Source: Novosphingobium marinum (GTDB taxonomy: Bacteria; Pseudomonadota; Alphaproteobacteria; Sphingomonadales; Sphingomonadaceae). From it: DNA of 64,000 nucleotides. Location: contig NZ_JACBZF010000001.1 of assembly GCF_013408095.1 (NCBI RefSeq), positions 868,001 through 932,000 on the forward strand. The letters run 5' to 3'. Made by a program: the position numbers and the translations under genes. The notes under the pieces were generated by a model that ran no database searches, had not been told where the DNA came from, and saw only the letters and a program-made list of their open reading frames with translations. Shown piece by piece: positions 43,628 to 54,519 of this stretch; position 1 is the stretch's first letter, and every line of letters begins with the position of its first letter.

Positions 43628-44197
43628 ATGAAAAAGACCCTTTTCGCCGCTGCCCTCATGGCCGCCAGCCTTTCGCCCGCGACCGTCATGGCGCAGGATC
43701 TCGCCCCCGAAGTTGCTGCCGCGCTGACCGTCGGCGCCACCGTCTTCGGGCCGAACGGCAACGAAGTGGGTACGGTGGAGAACATTGCGGACGGCAATGT
43801 CGTGATCTTCACCGGCAACAACCGCGCTACCCTGCCCGCCAACTCGCTCGGCAAGAACGACAAGGGCCTGCTGCTCGCGGTGACCAAGGAACAGCTCGAT
43901 GCCTTCGTGACGCAGGCTGCCGCGCAGGCCGACGCCGCCATGGCGCAGGCTCTGGTTCCCGATGCCGAAGTCTACAGCTCCGACGGCGTGATGGTCGGTA
44001 CGGTCGGCGAGATCGACGGCAACAACGTCACGGTCGAACGTGAAGCTGGTCCGGTCGCGCTGACCAAGGACATGCTCACCGCCGATGCCGATGGCCTCAA
44101 GCTCTACATGAGCGAAGCCGAATTCAACGCCGCTGCCGCCGCTGCGTCGGGTGAAGCCGCTCCGGCTGCTGCCGAGGATATGACCCCCGCATCGTAA
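43628..44197 (+). CDS. secreted protein with two PRC-barrel-like repeats
   Basis: 189 residues. A signal peptide (MKKTLFAAALMAASLSPATV, cleaved near VMA-QD) is followed by two similar units: ALTVGATVFGPNGNEVGTVE at about 35 and LVPDAEVYSSDGVMVGTVGE at about 115. Each is followed by a glycine-rich strand (GNVVIFTGNN and GNNVTVEREA). The pattern of V-x-D/N-x-x-G-x-x-V/I-G-x-V is PRC-barrel-like. The C-terminus is Ala-rich. AGGAG lies 7 nt before the ATG. Periplasmic; function unknown. Confidence 0.75.
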   Translation: MKKTLFAAALMAASLSPATVMAQDLAPEVAAALTVGATVFGPNGNEVGTVENIADGNVVIFTGNNRATLPANSLGKNDKGLLLAVTKEQLDAFVTQAAAQADAAMAQALVPDAEVYSSDGVMVGTVGEIDGNNVTVEREAGPVALTKDMLTADADGLKLYMSEAEFNAAAAAASGEAAPAAAEDMTPAS

Positions 44198-44214
44198 TCC
44201 TTACAGCCACATCG

Positions 44215-44255
44215 AAAAAAGCCGGCCGGAGCACGTCAGTTCCGGTCGGCTTTTT
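44215..44255. terminator. bidirectional intrinsic terminator
   Basis: A stem of about 10 bp around GCCGGCCGGA / TTCCGGTCGGC, flanked by six A on the left and five T on the right. It ends the plus-strand gene at 44197 and could also act on minus-strand transcripts from the tRNA side. Confidence 0.8.
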
Positions 44256-44284
44256 CATGCCTGACGAAGGCTGCCGCGCCAACG

Positions 44285-44320
44285 AAAACGCCGCCCCTTG
44301 CGGTGTGGCAAGGGACGGCG
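44285..44320 (-). terminator. terminator after tRNA-Arg
   Basis: On the minus strand a strong stem, CGCCGTCCCTTGC / GCAAGGGGCGGCG with one mismatch, followed by TTTT, about 10 nt after the tRNA 3' end. Confidence 0.75.
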
Positions 44321-44329
44321 TCGGAAAAG

Positions 44330-44406
44330 TGGCGCGCCCGGAAGGATTCGAACCTCCGACCACCTGATTCGTAGTCAGGTACTCTATCCAGCTGAGCTAC
44401 GGGCGC
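44330..44406 (-). tRNA. tRNA-Arg (ACG)
   Basis: 77 nt on the minus strand. Acceptor GCGCCCG pairs with CGGGCGC; D-arm AGCTCAGCTGGATAGAGT; anticodon stem CCTGA/TCAGG with loop CTACGAA, anticodon ACG at 34-36 (read as ICG, arginine); T-arm GGTTCGAATCC. The 3' CCA is encoded. Single, stand-alone tRNA gene with its own terminator. Confidence 0.97.
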
Positions 44407-44449
44407 GGGAGAGGCGCTCTTAGATAGCATGTTCCGGCAATGCAAGCGC

Positions 44450-44881
44450 TCATATGAAGGATTTCAGGGCGTGCGCGAGCGGGTAATCGAGCCTTGGCAT
44501 CTCCAAGTTAACCAACGTATCCATCGGAAACCAGCCGATTTCCTCTGCCTGAAGGCATCGCGGCTCCCCCGACCAGCGCGTGCAGGCATAGAGCAGGATC
44601 ACGATATGCGGTGCTTCGGGTGCGGCGCTCGCCGGGCCGCTGGCGAATGCCACCGGCTCTATTGATTTCGGGCCGACAACGATCTCCAGTTCTTCGGCAA
44701 GTTCCCGGATCAGCGCGGATTCCGGGGTTTCCGCCGGCTCCACTTTGCCCCCGGGGAATTCCCACAGTCCGGCATGCACGCCTTTTAAAGACCTCCTTTG
44801 CATAAGCACCGTGTTGTCGCGGCCGATAAGCGCGGCGGCGCTGACCAGGAGAGATGTCGGCTTTTTTTGCACGTTAGGCAT
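44450..44881 (-). CDS. mutT: Nudix hydrolase, MutT-like 8-oxo-dGTP diphosphatase
   Basis: 143 residues. Nudix box [24 protein letters not shown] at 44-67 fits G-x5-E-x7-R-E-x-x-E-E. Just before it is [15 protein letters not shown], typical for MutT, which removes 8-oxo-dGTP from the nucleotide pool. Stand-alone gene on the minus strand, next to tRNA-Arg. The MutT function is inferred from these motifs; other small Nudix substrates are possible. Confidence 0.85.
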   Translation of the reverse strand: MPNVQKKPTSLLVSAAALIGRDNTVLMQRRSLKGVHAGLWEFPGGKVEPAETPESALIRELAEELEIVVGPKSIEPVAFASGPASAAPEAPHIVILLYACTRWSGEPRCLQAEEIGWFPMDTLVNLEMPRLDYPLAHALKSFI

Positions 44882-44951
44882 TCCGGAAAATCAGATTTTA
44901 AGGCTGGTTTGAAATTCAAGTGGCATGATTTGCCAAGGCTGCAGGACGATC

Positions 44952-45143
44952 ATGGGCATGCGCGAGACACTGAAGCAATTACTGGCGGACCGTAAGGGCA
45001 CCAGCGCGGTCGAGATGGGCCTGCTGCTGGGTCTCGTCGTTCTTGCCATGCTCAGCGCCATCCAGGGCGTGGCGGACGAAAACACCAAGATGTGGCAGGA
45101 CGTCGCCACCAAATCGAGCGAGGCGATCGCGAAGACTCGCTGA
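44952..45143 (+). CDS. Flp/Fap-type pilin-like protein, divergent
   Basis: 63 residues. A short basic leader (MGMRETLKQLLADRKG) is followed by TSAVEMGLLLGLVVLAMLSA, one helix, then a charged tail. This is the Flp prepilin layout: cleavage after the Gly and Glu at mature position 5. The usual Tyr at mature position 6 is Met. A second ATG 6 nt downstream is an alternative start. AGGA is near the start. The rest of the tad/cpa machinery is not in the window. Confidence 0.75.
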   Translation: MGMRETLKQLLADRKGTSAVEMGLLLGLVVLAMLSAIQGVADENTKMWQDVATKSSEAIAKTR

Positions 45144-45272
45144 TTTCAGGCAACACAAAACCGCCGTCACGATAAACTTTTTATCAAGAAATATCTCCTA
45201 GTCAGAGGTTGTCCGCGACCAAAAACGCGTTTCGGACCGGGTACCGAAAGACTGCATACCAGGAGACTGACC

Positions 45273-45446
45273 ATGAAGTTCATCAAGAAGTTTCTTCGCA
45301 AGGAAGAGGGCGCGACCGCCATTGAATACGGCCTCATCGCCGCTCTGATCGCGGTTGCCGCCATCAGCGCCATGCAGGGCCTGGGCGACGAGCTCGAAAC
45401 CACCTTCAACACGACCTCGTCGGCGATGAAGGAAGGCAACAGCTAA
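45273..45446 (+). CDS. Flp family type IVb pilin
   Basis: 57 residues: MKFIKKFLRKEEGATAIEYG with the canonical Flp site (Gly, then ATAIEY), hydrophobic helix LIAALIAVAAISAMQG, and a short Ser/Thr tail. Processed by a CpaA-type prepilin peptidase and assembled by the Tad system, probably for surface attachment. AGGAG is 8 nt upstream. A strong terminator follows, so it may be a separate transcript from the first pilin, 129 nt upstream. Too short to be caught by usual length cut-offs. Confidence 0.93.
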   Translation: MKFIKKFLRKEEGATAIEYGLIAALIAVAAISAMQGLGDELETTFNTTSSAMKEGNS

Positions 45447-45470
45447 TATAGCTGGCCGAACGTGAAGCGA

Positions 45471-45503
45471 GGGCGGCAGGGAAACCTGCCGCCCTTTCTT
45501 TTT
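45471..45503 (+). terminator. intrinsic terminator after the Flp pilin gene
   Basis: A perfect 10-bp stem GGGCGGCAGG / CCTGCCGCCC with loop GAAA (a stable tetraloop) followed by TTTCTTTTT, starting 25 nt after the stop codon. Confidence 0.92.
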
Positions 45504-45537
45504 GCGCGCGCGACACGCGTCTTCGCGGCGCTCGTGC

Positions 45538-47046
45538 CTAGTAGGTGACGATCTTCACCTTCTGCCCCGGCGATAGCGTGGAATTCGCATCGAGCGAATT
45601 GAGCACCAGAAACCGTTCGAGCTGAGCATTGTCGTACGCCATCCGCGACGCCAGCGAACGTACCGATTCGCCCGGCCGCACGGTGACGACGTTGAGCTTG
45701 CGCGGACGGATCGAAGACGCCTCGCTCGCCGATACGCGCCGCATTGAACCGAACATCGAATTGAACGTCGACGCATTGCCGGCCTGGCTGATCGCGACGA
45801 AATGGAACGCCTGGTCGCGAGCGAACTCGTAGGCGAAGACCGTCACGTCGACGGTGCCGTTCCCGCTCTGCACCCGCGCGGTTCCGAAAGCGGCGGGAAT
45901 GCCGTTGACCGTCGTGCGCCGGATCTCCTGGGGCACGACCTGCTGCTGCCCCTGCTCGGTCAGTGAAGCGAAGGCCGAGCGCACGTAGGCATTGAGATCG
46001 CCGCTGTACGGGCCGGTAGTGAACTCCGCCTTCCCGCTCTGGCCGTTGATCGAAACGGAGCGCGTGCCGTTGACCATGTAGAAACCGTCGGGCGCCTGGA
46101 AGGCCAGCTTGAGGTTCGGATGCACGAAGCTGCGCCCGTCGACCACGCCTTGCGCCGGGTCGTCACCGTAGATCACCCCGTCGATGTTGGTGAGAAACTG
46201 GTCGCGGTTGGTCATGCCGGCGGCATTCGCGCCTGCCCTGGCCAGCGCGTCGCGGACTCGCGATGCCGGATCGGGGTGAGTCGACGCCCACTCGGGGACC
46301 TGGTTGTTCGTCCCGCGCAGACGTGCCTCGAGGGCGTTCTGTTCCGCGAGGCTCTGCAACACCGTGCCCATCGCTCGCGGATCGTAACCGGCGCGGTTGA
46401 GGTACAGGATTCCGAGATTGTCCGATTCGAGCTCCTGTCCACGCGAGTATTGCAGCGTGAGGAGCTGCGAACCTTGCGAAAACACCCGCTGGCCCAGCTG
46501 GCCGAGCCCGGAATCGCCAAGGAGCACGCCTGATAGGACGGACCCGAGCACACCGATAATCGAATTACGGGTCGCCGCCTTCTGCCGCTTGGCCGCGTGA
46601 CGTGCCGCCACATGGCCGACTTCGTGGCCGAGCACGGCGGCAAGCTCCGCCTCGTTGTCCATCAGCGCGGCAAGCTGGCGCGTCACGTAAACGTACCCGC
46701 CGGGTACCGCGAAGGCATTGTTGATCTGCGAGTTGAGCAATGTGACCGTGAAATCGCTTCGCGCATCGCTCAGGCCCGACTGCACCGCGATCGTCTTGCC
46801 GACACGCTCGACGTACTGGGCTTGCGGGCCGGTGACTGCGCCACCGAATTGCGCGATGAGTTGCGGATGGGCTTCTGCCCCCTGCCGCTTGTCCGAGGCG
46901 CTGATCGAGTCGGCGGTGGTCGGGACGCCAGCGGTCCCTTCCCCGCCGCCGCCGCCCATGGTGGAGCAGCCGGTCAGCGCAAGCGCGAAGGCTGCGACCG
47001 AGGTTAATGCGGCGTATCTGCGACGGCGGATTAGCGAAGATGGCAT
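45538..47046 (-). CDS. M48-family metalloprotease lipoprotein with LysM domain
   Basis: 502 residues. Signal peptide with lipobox ALTGC, then a Gly-rich linker. M48 peptidase: zinc motif HEVGH, plus Glu in GQELESDNLG. The middle region carries a long beta-rich domain (about 270-430), and a C-terminal LysM-like domain (VRPGESVRSLASRM to LSPGQKVKIV) should bind peptidoglycan. Related to BepA-type periplasmic proteases that look after outer-membrane proteins. Downstream of xerD on the same strand. Confidence 0.9.
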   Translation of the reverse strand: MPSSLIRRRRYAALTSVAAFALALTGCSTMGGGGGEGTAGVPTTADSISASDKRQGAEAHPQLIAQFGGAVTGPQAQYVERVGKTIAVQSGLSDARSDFTVTLLNSQINNAFAVPGGYVYVTRQLAALMDNEAELAAVLGHEVGHVAARHAAKRQKAATRNSIIGVLGSVLSGVLLGDSGLGQLGQRVFSQGSQLLTLQYSRGQELESDNLGILYLNRAGYDPRAMGTVLQSLAEQNALEARLRGTNNQVPEWASTHPDPASRVRDALARAGANAAGMTNRDQFLTNIDGVIYGDDPAQGVVDGRSFVHPNLKLAFQAPDGFYMVNGTRSVSINGQSGKAEFTTGPYSGDLNAYVRSAFASLTEQGQQQVVPQEIRRTTVNGIPAAFGTARVQSGNGTVDVTVFAYEFARDQAFHFVAISQAGNASTFNSMFGSMRRVSASEASSIRPRKLNVVTVRPGESVRSLASRMAYDNAQLERFLVLNSLDANSTLSPGQKVKIVTY

Positions 47047-47109
47047 TTCAGGTTTCTCCCAAGGATCGGCCTTGCTGTTCCCGTACGTGTCCCAGTGAAC
47101 GCTTTTTTG

Positions 47110-47997
47110 CTAGTGCTGTTCCCGCACTCGTCGCGCAAGCGGATGCCGCGCGTTGACGAGCGCCACGAGCCGCGCGCTGTCGACGTGAGTGTAGATTTGC
47201 GTGGTAGAGATATCGCTGTGTCCGAGCAGCGTCTGCAGCACGCGCAAGTCCGCCCCGCCCTCCAGCAGGTGGGTGGCAAAGGCATGGCGCAACACGTGAG
47301 GCGATACCTTTTCCGGCGCCAGTCCGCCCCTGACAGCCAGATCGCGGAGCAGCTGAAACAGGCGCACCCGGCTGAGATGCCCGGCCTTGCCACGCGATGG
47401 GAACAGGTACCGTCCGCCCTTCGGCCTGACGATGAGCCAGCGCGACAGCGCTTCGCCGGCACGCCCGCTGACCGGCACGAGTCGCTGCTGCCCCCCCTTG
47501 CCGGTTATCGAGAGGAACGGGGCATCGCGCGGGATGGCCGACAGGGGTAGCGATACGAGCTCGCTGGCGCGCAGGCCCGATCCATAGAGAAGTTCCAGCA
47601 GTGCAAGCATCCGGACCGCTTCGGGCTTGCCGCTTGCCGCCTCGTCCTCCGCGCATGCCAGCAGGGCCTCGACTTCCTGATGGGCGAGCAGCCTGGGAAG
47701 CGGGCGTCGCTGCGCGGGCCTCGGCAATGCCGCCGAGGGATCGTCGTCACGCAGACCCTCGTCCGCCAGGTAGCCGTAGAACTGCCGCAAGGCCGAACAG
47801 CGCCGCGCAAGGCTCGACGCGGCAAGGCCCGACCACGCCTGCCCCAGCGAGGCGAGATCGCCGGCACCGGCATTGGCAAGGTCTCCGATCGCCTCGCTCG
47901 CCGCAGCAAGGTCGCGGCGGTAGGCGTCGAGCGTATTAGCGGCGGCTCCGCGTTCGGCGGCCAGCATCGCGAGGAAGCCCTCCACCTCGCCGCTCAT
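47110..47997 (-). CDS. xerD: tyrosine recombinase XerD
   Basis: 295 residues. N-terminal SAM-like domain, then catalytic R in GSGLRASELV, HxxR in HVLRHAFATHLL, H in GHSDISTTQIYTHV and the nucleophile Tyr in that same motif. Resolves chromosome dimers with XerC at dif. XerD rather than XerC is a judgement from the HPLARR-type C-terminus and lack of phage context. It lies 64 nt before the M48 gene and 10 nt beyond the large periplasmic protein gene. Confidence 0.9.
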   Translation of the reverse strand: MSGEVEGFLAMLAAERGAAANTLDAYRRDLAAASEAIGDLANAGAGDLASLGQAWSGLAASSLARRCSALRQFYGYLADEGLRDDDPSAALPRPAQRRPLPRLLAHQEVEALLACAEDEAASGKPEAVRMLALLELLYGSGLRASELVSLPLSAIPRDAPFLSITGKGGQQRLVPVSGRAGEALSRWLIVRPKGGRYLFPSRGKAGHLSRVRLFQLLRDLAVRGGLAPEKVSPHVLRHAFATHLLEGGADLRVLQTLLGHSDISTTQIYTHVDSARLVALVNARHPLARRVREQH

Positions 47998-48007
47998 GCC
48001 CGCATCC

Positions 48008-49897
48008 TCAGGCGCGCGCGACCGCCTCGGTCGCGATCATCCGCGCTTCCGCCTCGAGGCCGACCCGGCGCAGCGCGGAAACGATGTGATAGAGATAGCG
48101 CGGTGTCATCTTGTCCCAGCCCGAGCCCTGCATCCCCAGCCCCGCCAGCAATGCGACGAGTGTCGGGTTGTTTACCTCGGCGGCGCGATCGATGGCCTGG
48201 CTCCAGCGCGAGTTGTGCGAGAGGCCGATTTCCAGACGCTGCGCGAAATCGGTCGCCGTGTCGTCGCTCACGCGCCCAAGACCCGCCAAAGCGGCAAGCA
48301 GGAATGCCGACTTGCGCGCGTCTTCGCTGTCATCGTTGTCGAAGAAAGTGTCCAGCGCGCCGCGATCCACCGCGTTCGACGATGACGGCGCGGCCAGCGC
48401 CAGCAGCGCCCAAGCCTGGCTGCCGTTCTCGGCTAGCGACGCCCAGCGCATCGCGTTCCTGTCCAGGCCCGCCGTCAGCATCGACGCGATAAGGTCCGGC
48501 GCGGCATCGGCGAAATCCTCGCTGACCGGCAGGCGAGCGGCGGCATGCGATGTCAGGACCTGGCGCGAATAGCGTTCCGGCTCGCCGGCAGTGCTGTTCC
48601 ACAGACCCTGTATGGCCGCGAACCGGGCAGCGGGACTGGCCGCGACGTAGGCATCGCGCAGATTTTCCGCGCGAGCCGACCACTCGTCGTCGATATCCGG
48701 ATCTGCGTAGAGCTGGCCGTAGAGATCGATCATCGCCGTGCTCGAGAGCACGCCCGCTCCGGCGGCGCGATCGGCAGCCTGCGCACGACGCGAAAGCCCG
48801 AGCATCGGCGCGAGCGCGGCCATGTAGGCATAGCGGGGAGAGGCCTCGTCCATCAGCCTGTCGGGGGGGTGAAGACCGGTGGCGACGGTCAGGCCGTATC
48901 GCCAGGGCGTCATCTCGGTGACTTCGTCCCACTCGATGGTCACGGCGCGCCGCGCCTTGCCGGCAGCACCGACGTACTTCTGGGCGAGCAGGAGATCGAC
49001 GCGTGGCATCGATTCCCGCGCGAGTTGTCGATCGAGGCGCGACAGCGCGCTGCGGCTCTCGCCCTTGAAGGCATTGCAGATCTGGCGCGCGACTTCCCAT
49101 TGCGGATCGTCTCGGCTCTGCCCTTGCGTGGATATGGAAGGGCAGACGCCCGTGAAGTCGGCCGTCGCGACATAGGCGTCGAAAGCGGCGTCGCGCAGTT
49201 GCGGAGAATAGCTGCCGGTGTCGATATCCTGGACCATCGCCCGAGCGGCTTCGGCCTCGCCCATGCGCAGGAGAAGGCGGGCGCGCAGCGCGGCGAACTC
49301 GACGGGGTCCATGTTGGCAGGTGCGGCTAGCCGCGAAGCAAGCGCACGGCGCAGCAGGATATGTCCCCAGCGCGACACCATCATGCCGCGATTGCCGGCC
49401 AGCGTGGCGCGGACCAGCGAAGCATCCTGCCCGGCAACCGAACCTGCGGAAAAGCCGCCCTCGGCCTCGCCCACGATGCCCACGTTTGAAAGCGAACGGC
49501 GGGCAGCGGGCGGGATGTCGAACTTGGGTTTCAGGCCCAGCGCGTCCTCGAGCTCCTCGGGCGAAAGCGTCTCGAGCTCTTCGAGCGTCGGCAGCCGGTC
49601 GAGGTAGTCGCTCGACGCAGTGGACGACGGGGCCGATTGCGAAGATTGCGCCGACGAACCCGTGGAACCTCCCGGGATCGGCTGCACGACCGGGTTCGAA
49701 ACCGTCGCCGGGCCCGAGCCGCCTGAATTGCCTGTCGCGCGCGGGGCCGGCGTGGGGGCCGGCGCAGGTGCCGGAGCGGGCGCCGGGGCCGGGTTTTCGA
49801 AGCCGGGAGGCAGCAGCGATTCGGGCGCGTCCTGCGCCATCGCCCACGCCGAGGTCATCGCCAGCGCGGCACCTCCCAGGAATCTCGCCTTGTTCAT
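48008..49897 (-). CDS. large periplasmic protein of unknown function
   Basis: 629 residues. A signal peptide (MNKARFLGGAALAMTSAWAM, cleaved near AMA-QD) is followed by a Pro/Ala/Ser-rich linker to about residue 95. The remaining 530 residues are helical with repeated short helices (Ala/Leu/Arg), which could form TPR- or SEL1-like solenoids, though I find no clean repeat. No family recognised with certainty. The start at 49897 is chosen because the signal peptide begins there and it overlaps the small membrane gene's stop as ATGA; a longer upstream frame is not coding in character. Confidence 0.75.
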   Translation of the reverse strand: MNKARFLGGAALAMTSAWAMAQDAPESLLPPGFENPAPAPAPAPAPAPTPAPRATGNSGGSGPATVSNPVVQPIPGGSTGSSAQSSQSAPSSTASSDYLDRLPTLEELETLSPEELEDALGLKPKFDIPPAARRSLSNVGIVGEAEGGFSAGSVAGQDASLVRATLAGNRGMMVSRWGHILLRRALASRLAAPANMDPVEFAALRARLLLRMGEAEAARAMVQDIDTGSYSPQLRDAAFDAYVATADFTGVCPSISTQGQSRDDPQWEVARQICNAFKGESRSALSRLDRQLARESMPRVDLLLAQKYVGAAGKARRAVTIEWDEVTEMTPWRYGLTVATGLHPPDRLMDEASPRYAYMAALAPMLGLSRRAQAADRAAGAGVLSSTAMIDLYGQLYADPDIDDEWSARAENLRDAYVAASPAARFAAIQGLWNSTAGEPERYSRQVLTSHAAARLPVSEDFADAAPDLIASMLTAGLDRNAMRWASLAENGSQAWALLALAAPSSSNAVDRGALDTFFDNDDSEDARKSAFLLAALAGLGRVSDDTATDFAQRLEIGLSHNSRWSQAIDRAAEVNNPTLVALLAGLGMQGSGWDKMTPRYLYHIVSALRRVGLEAEARMIATEAVARA

Positions 49898-50040
49898 GCG
49901 GGCAGATCCGGAACGGGTACCGGCTCGACGATCGGCGCTACCGGTTCGCGACCGGCATCGTGCCATGCCAGTACGATGAGAAGGATCAGGAGGGCCGCAA
50001 GCCCGGTCGCGATCCACCCCCAGCGCATAGTTTCCGTCAC
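49894..50040 (-). CDS. small single-helix membrane protein
   Basis: 48 residues from a GTG (VTETMRWGWIATGLAALLIL). One clear membrane helix (ATGLAALLILLIVLAW) and a Pro/Val-rich tail (EPVPVPDLPA). An AAGGA is 8 nt before the GTG; an ATG 12 nt further in is an alternative. The stop overlaps the start of the large periplasmic protein gene as ATGA, so both are translated together. Divergent from aroK, 135 nt away. Confidence 0.6.
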   Translation of the reverse strand: MTETMRWGWIATGLAALLILLIVLAWHDAGREPVAPIVEPVPVPDLPA

Positions 50041-50175
50041 CCACTCATTCCTTGTCGCCCGCCGGCAGTCAGGCGATCCGGTTAGCAAACGCATCCGGGC
50101 ATGGGAAGGCCGCAGCACCGGCCTTCGGGTTCGTGCTGGATTGCACGCAACGCGCGTTCTATAGGCACCCGCGCA

Positions 50176-50751
50176 ATGGACACGACAGACAAGACGCTCT
50201 CGGCAGAGGAACTGGCGAAGATCAACGGCGGCATGGACAGGCCGATAGTGCTGGTCGGCATGATGGGCGTGGGTAAATCGAGCGTGGGCAAGCGTGTCGC
50301 CGGTGCGATCGGATGCGATTTCGTCGATGCCGACGAGGAGATCGAGCGATCCGCGCAGATGACTATCCCCGAGATTTTCGAGAACTTCGGCGAGGACTAT
50401 TTCCGCGACGGCGAAAGGCGCGTGATCGCCCGCCTTATCGAGGAAGCCGATGGCGCCATCGTGATCGCAACGGGCGGCGGGGCTTTTTGCAACGAGGAGA
50501 CCCGGGCGCTGATCCTCGACAAGGCGATCCCCGTATGGCTCGACAGCGATATCGATACGCTGGTCGAACGCACATCGCGCAAGGACAATCGCCCGCTGCT
50601 GAAGGAAGGCGACCCGCGCGAGATTCTCACAAGGCTGCGCAGCGAACGTGAGCCCTTCTATTCGCGCGCGCCGATCCACGTCATCAGCGAAAGCGGGCCG
50701 CATGCCCATACCGTCGCGAAGGTCCTGAAGGGGATCGCGCAATGGCTGTAG
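50176..50751 (+). CDS. aroK: shikimate kinase
   Basis: 191 residues. P-loop GMMGVGKSS (28-36), the shikimate-binding DADEEIE and FRDGERRVI, and ATGGGAF are all present. Phosphorylates shikimate in the route to chorismate. It has about 20 extra residues at the N-terminus before the P-loop. The aroB gene starts inside its last codons (10-nt overlap), the common aroK-aroB operon. Confidence 0.96.
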   Translation: MDTTDKTLSAEELAKINGGMDRPIVLVGMMGVGKSSVGKRVAGAIGCDFVDADEEIERSAQMTIPEIFENFGEDYFRDGERRVIARLIEEADGAIVIATGGGAFCNEETRALILDKAIPVWLDSDIDTLVERTSRKDNRPLLKEGDPREILTRLRSEREPFYSRAPIHVISESGPHAHTVAKVLKGIAQWL

Positions 50752-51851
50752 TGCCCGTCGATATCGCGGCCCGACCCTACGAGGTCAGGATCGAGGCGGG
50801 GTTGCTTGCCGAACTCGTGCCGCATTGCAAGGTCCTGCTGCGCAAGCGCGACGTCCCGATCGTAACCGACCGCAACGTGCACAACGCCTGGGGCGACATG
50901 GTCGACGGCGCGCTGCGCGCGGCAGGGCACGAACCGCGCTGGCGCATCCTCCCGGCGGGCGAGGAAAGCAAGAGCTGGCACCACCTGTCGAGCCTCGTCG
51001 ACTGGCTTCTCGATCTGGGTGTCGAGCGGGGCGACCACGTCCTCGCACTCGGGGGCGGCGTCATCGGTGACCTTACCGGATTCGCGGCGGCGATCCTTAA
51101 ACGAGGCTGCAACTTCATCCAGCTGCCCACCACCCTGCTCGCTCAGGTCGATTCGAGCGTAGGCGGCAAGACCGCGATCAATACCGGCGCGGGCAAGAAC
51201 CTCGTCGGCGCATTTCACCAGCCCGCGCTCGTGCTGGCGGACCTTGCCGTGCTTGACACCCTCCCGGATCGGGAACTGCTGGCAGGCTACGCCGAAGTCG
51301 TGAAGTACGGCCTCATCGGCGATCCCGATTTCTTCGCGTGGTGCGACGCGAACGGTCATGCCCTGCTCTCCGGCGAGGCGGAGATGCGCGAATACGCCGT
51401 CGCCACCAGTGTCAGGGCGAAAGCGCGCATCGTGGCCGAGGACGAGCGCGAGACGAGCGGGACGCGCGCACTTCTCAACCTCGGCCATACTTTCGGACAT
51501 GCGCTGGAGGCGGAAACCGGTTTCTCCTCGATCCTGCTGCATGGCGAAGCGGTGGCCCTCGGAATGGTCCTGGCCGCACGCTATTCCGCACGGCGCGGAC
51601 ACATGGCGCATGCGAGCGCGGAGCATGTCGCGTCGCATCTGGCAGAAGCGGGACTGCGCTCGGAACTCACGTCGCTCGGCCTCGATTGCGACGGCAGGAC
51701 CCTGGTGGGCCACATGCTTCACGACAAGAAGATGGACGCGGGCACCCTGCCGTTCGTGCTCATGAACGGGATAGGAAAGGCCTTCCTGGCGCGCGACGTA
51801 GACCTCGACGACGTGTCCGCCTTCCTCGACGCGGAGCTGGCGCGGCAGTGA
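50742..51851 (+). CDS. aroB: 3-dehydroquinate synthase
   Basis: 369 residues. NAD-binding GGGVIGDLTGFAAA and PTTLLAQVDSSVGGKTAI, plus zinc residues around LNLGHTFGHALE and LLHGEAVALGM. Cyclises DAHP to 3-dehydroquinate in the shikimate pathway. ATG at 50742 overlaps aroK. Full length for the family. Confidence 0.97.
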   Translation: MAVVPVDIAARPYEVRIEAGLLAELVPHCKVLLRKRDVPIVTDRNVHNAWGDMVDGALRAAGHEPRWRILPAGEESKSWHHLSSLVDWLLDLGVERGDHVLALGGGVIGDLTGFAAAILKRGCNFIQLPTTLLAQVDSSVGGKTAINTGAGKNLVGAFHQPALVLADLAVLDTLPDRELLAGYAEVVKYGLIGDPDFFAWCDANGHALLSGEAEMREYAVATSVRAKARIVAEDERETSGTRALLNLGHTFGHALEAETGFSSILLHGEAVALGMVLAARYSARRGHMAHASAEHVASHLAEAGLRSELTSLGLDCDGRTLVGHMLHDKKMDAGTLPFVLMNGIGKAFLARDVDLDDVSAFLDAELARQ

Positions 51852-51918
51852 AGCCGCAGGAACGGTAGAGCATGCCGGCGCGTTGACCTTGCAAGGGAAA
51901 CGCAAAAGAGGACCGACC

Positions 51919-52107
51919 ATGCCGGCCAAATCGAAAGCACAGCAAAAAGCCGCCGGGGCGGCACTTTCCGCCAAGCGCGGCGACACCAAGGTCAGCGACC
52001 TTCAGGGCGCCTCGAAGGAAATGTACGATTCGATGAGCGAGGACCAGCTCGAGGATTTTGCCGAGACCGAGCGCAAGGGGAAACCCGAGCACGTCGACGA
52101 CGACTGA
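51919..52107 (+). CDS. DUF3008-family small protein
   Basis: 62 residues: MPAKSKAQQKAAGAALSAKR followed by GDTKVSDLQGASKEMYDSMS and EDQLEDFAETERKG. The opening and the MYDSM-x-EDQLEDFA block match the DUF3008 family of small hydrophilic proteins. Function unknown. AGAGGACC upstream supplies a ribosome binding site. It is convergent with csaA, 3 nt apart, and lies about 67 nt after aroB, possibly in the same transcript. Confidence 0.85.
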   Translation: MPAKSKAQQKAAGAALSAKRGDTKVSDLQGASKEMYDSMSEDQLEDFAETERKGKPEHVDDD

Positions 52108-52110
52108 TCG

Positions 52111-52481
52111 TCAGAAAAGGCGCGCGCCGTTCGGAACCTTGCGATCCGGCGCGAAGAGGACGACGCGCCCTTCCTCGTCCGCGAAGCCGAGGGTCAGGAC
52201 TTCGGACAGCGCCTTGCCGATCTGGCGCGGCGGAAAGTTAACGACCGCCGCAACCTGCCTGCCGGCAAGTTCGACCGGCGCGTAGAGAGCCGCGATCTGC
52301 GCACAGCTTTTCCTGATGCCGATCGCCGGACCGAAATCGATCTTCAGCCTGACGCTCGGTTTGCGTGCCTCGGGATAGGGCTCGGCCTCGACGATCGTTC
52401 CGACGCGGATGTCCACAGCCAGAAAATCGTCGAAACCTATCTCCGGTGCCGCCTCGGCCTCGGGATCGTGTTCGAGATGCA

Positions 52482-52482
<1 letters not shown>
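52111..52482 (-). CDS. csaA: CsaA-type tRNA-binding protein
   Basis: 123 residues. The OB-fold EMAP/CsaA domain starts at FDDFLAVDIRVGTIVEAEPY and contains KLKI-like VRLKIDFG, GIRKSCAQIAALY, and VVNFPPRQIGKALSEVLTLG. CsaA binds tRNA and has chaperone-like activity in bacilli. The start codon overlaps the last base of the pccA stop (TAATG), and it is the last gene of the propionate operon. Confidence 0.88.
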
Positions 52483-54512
<2,030 letters not shown>

Positions 54513-54519
54513 CGGCTTC

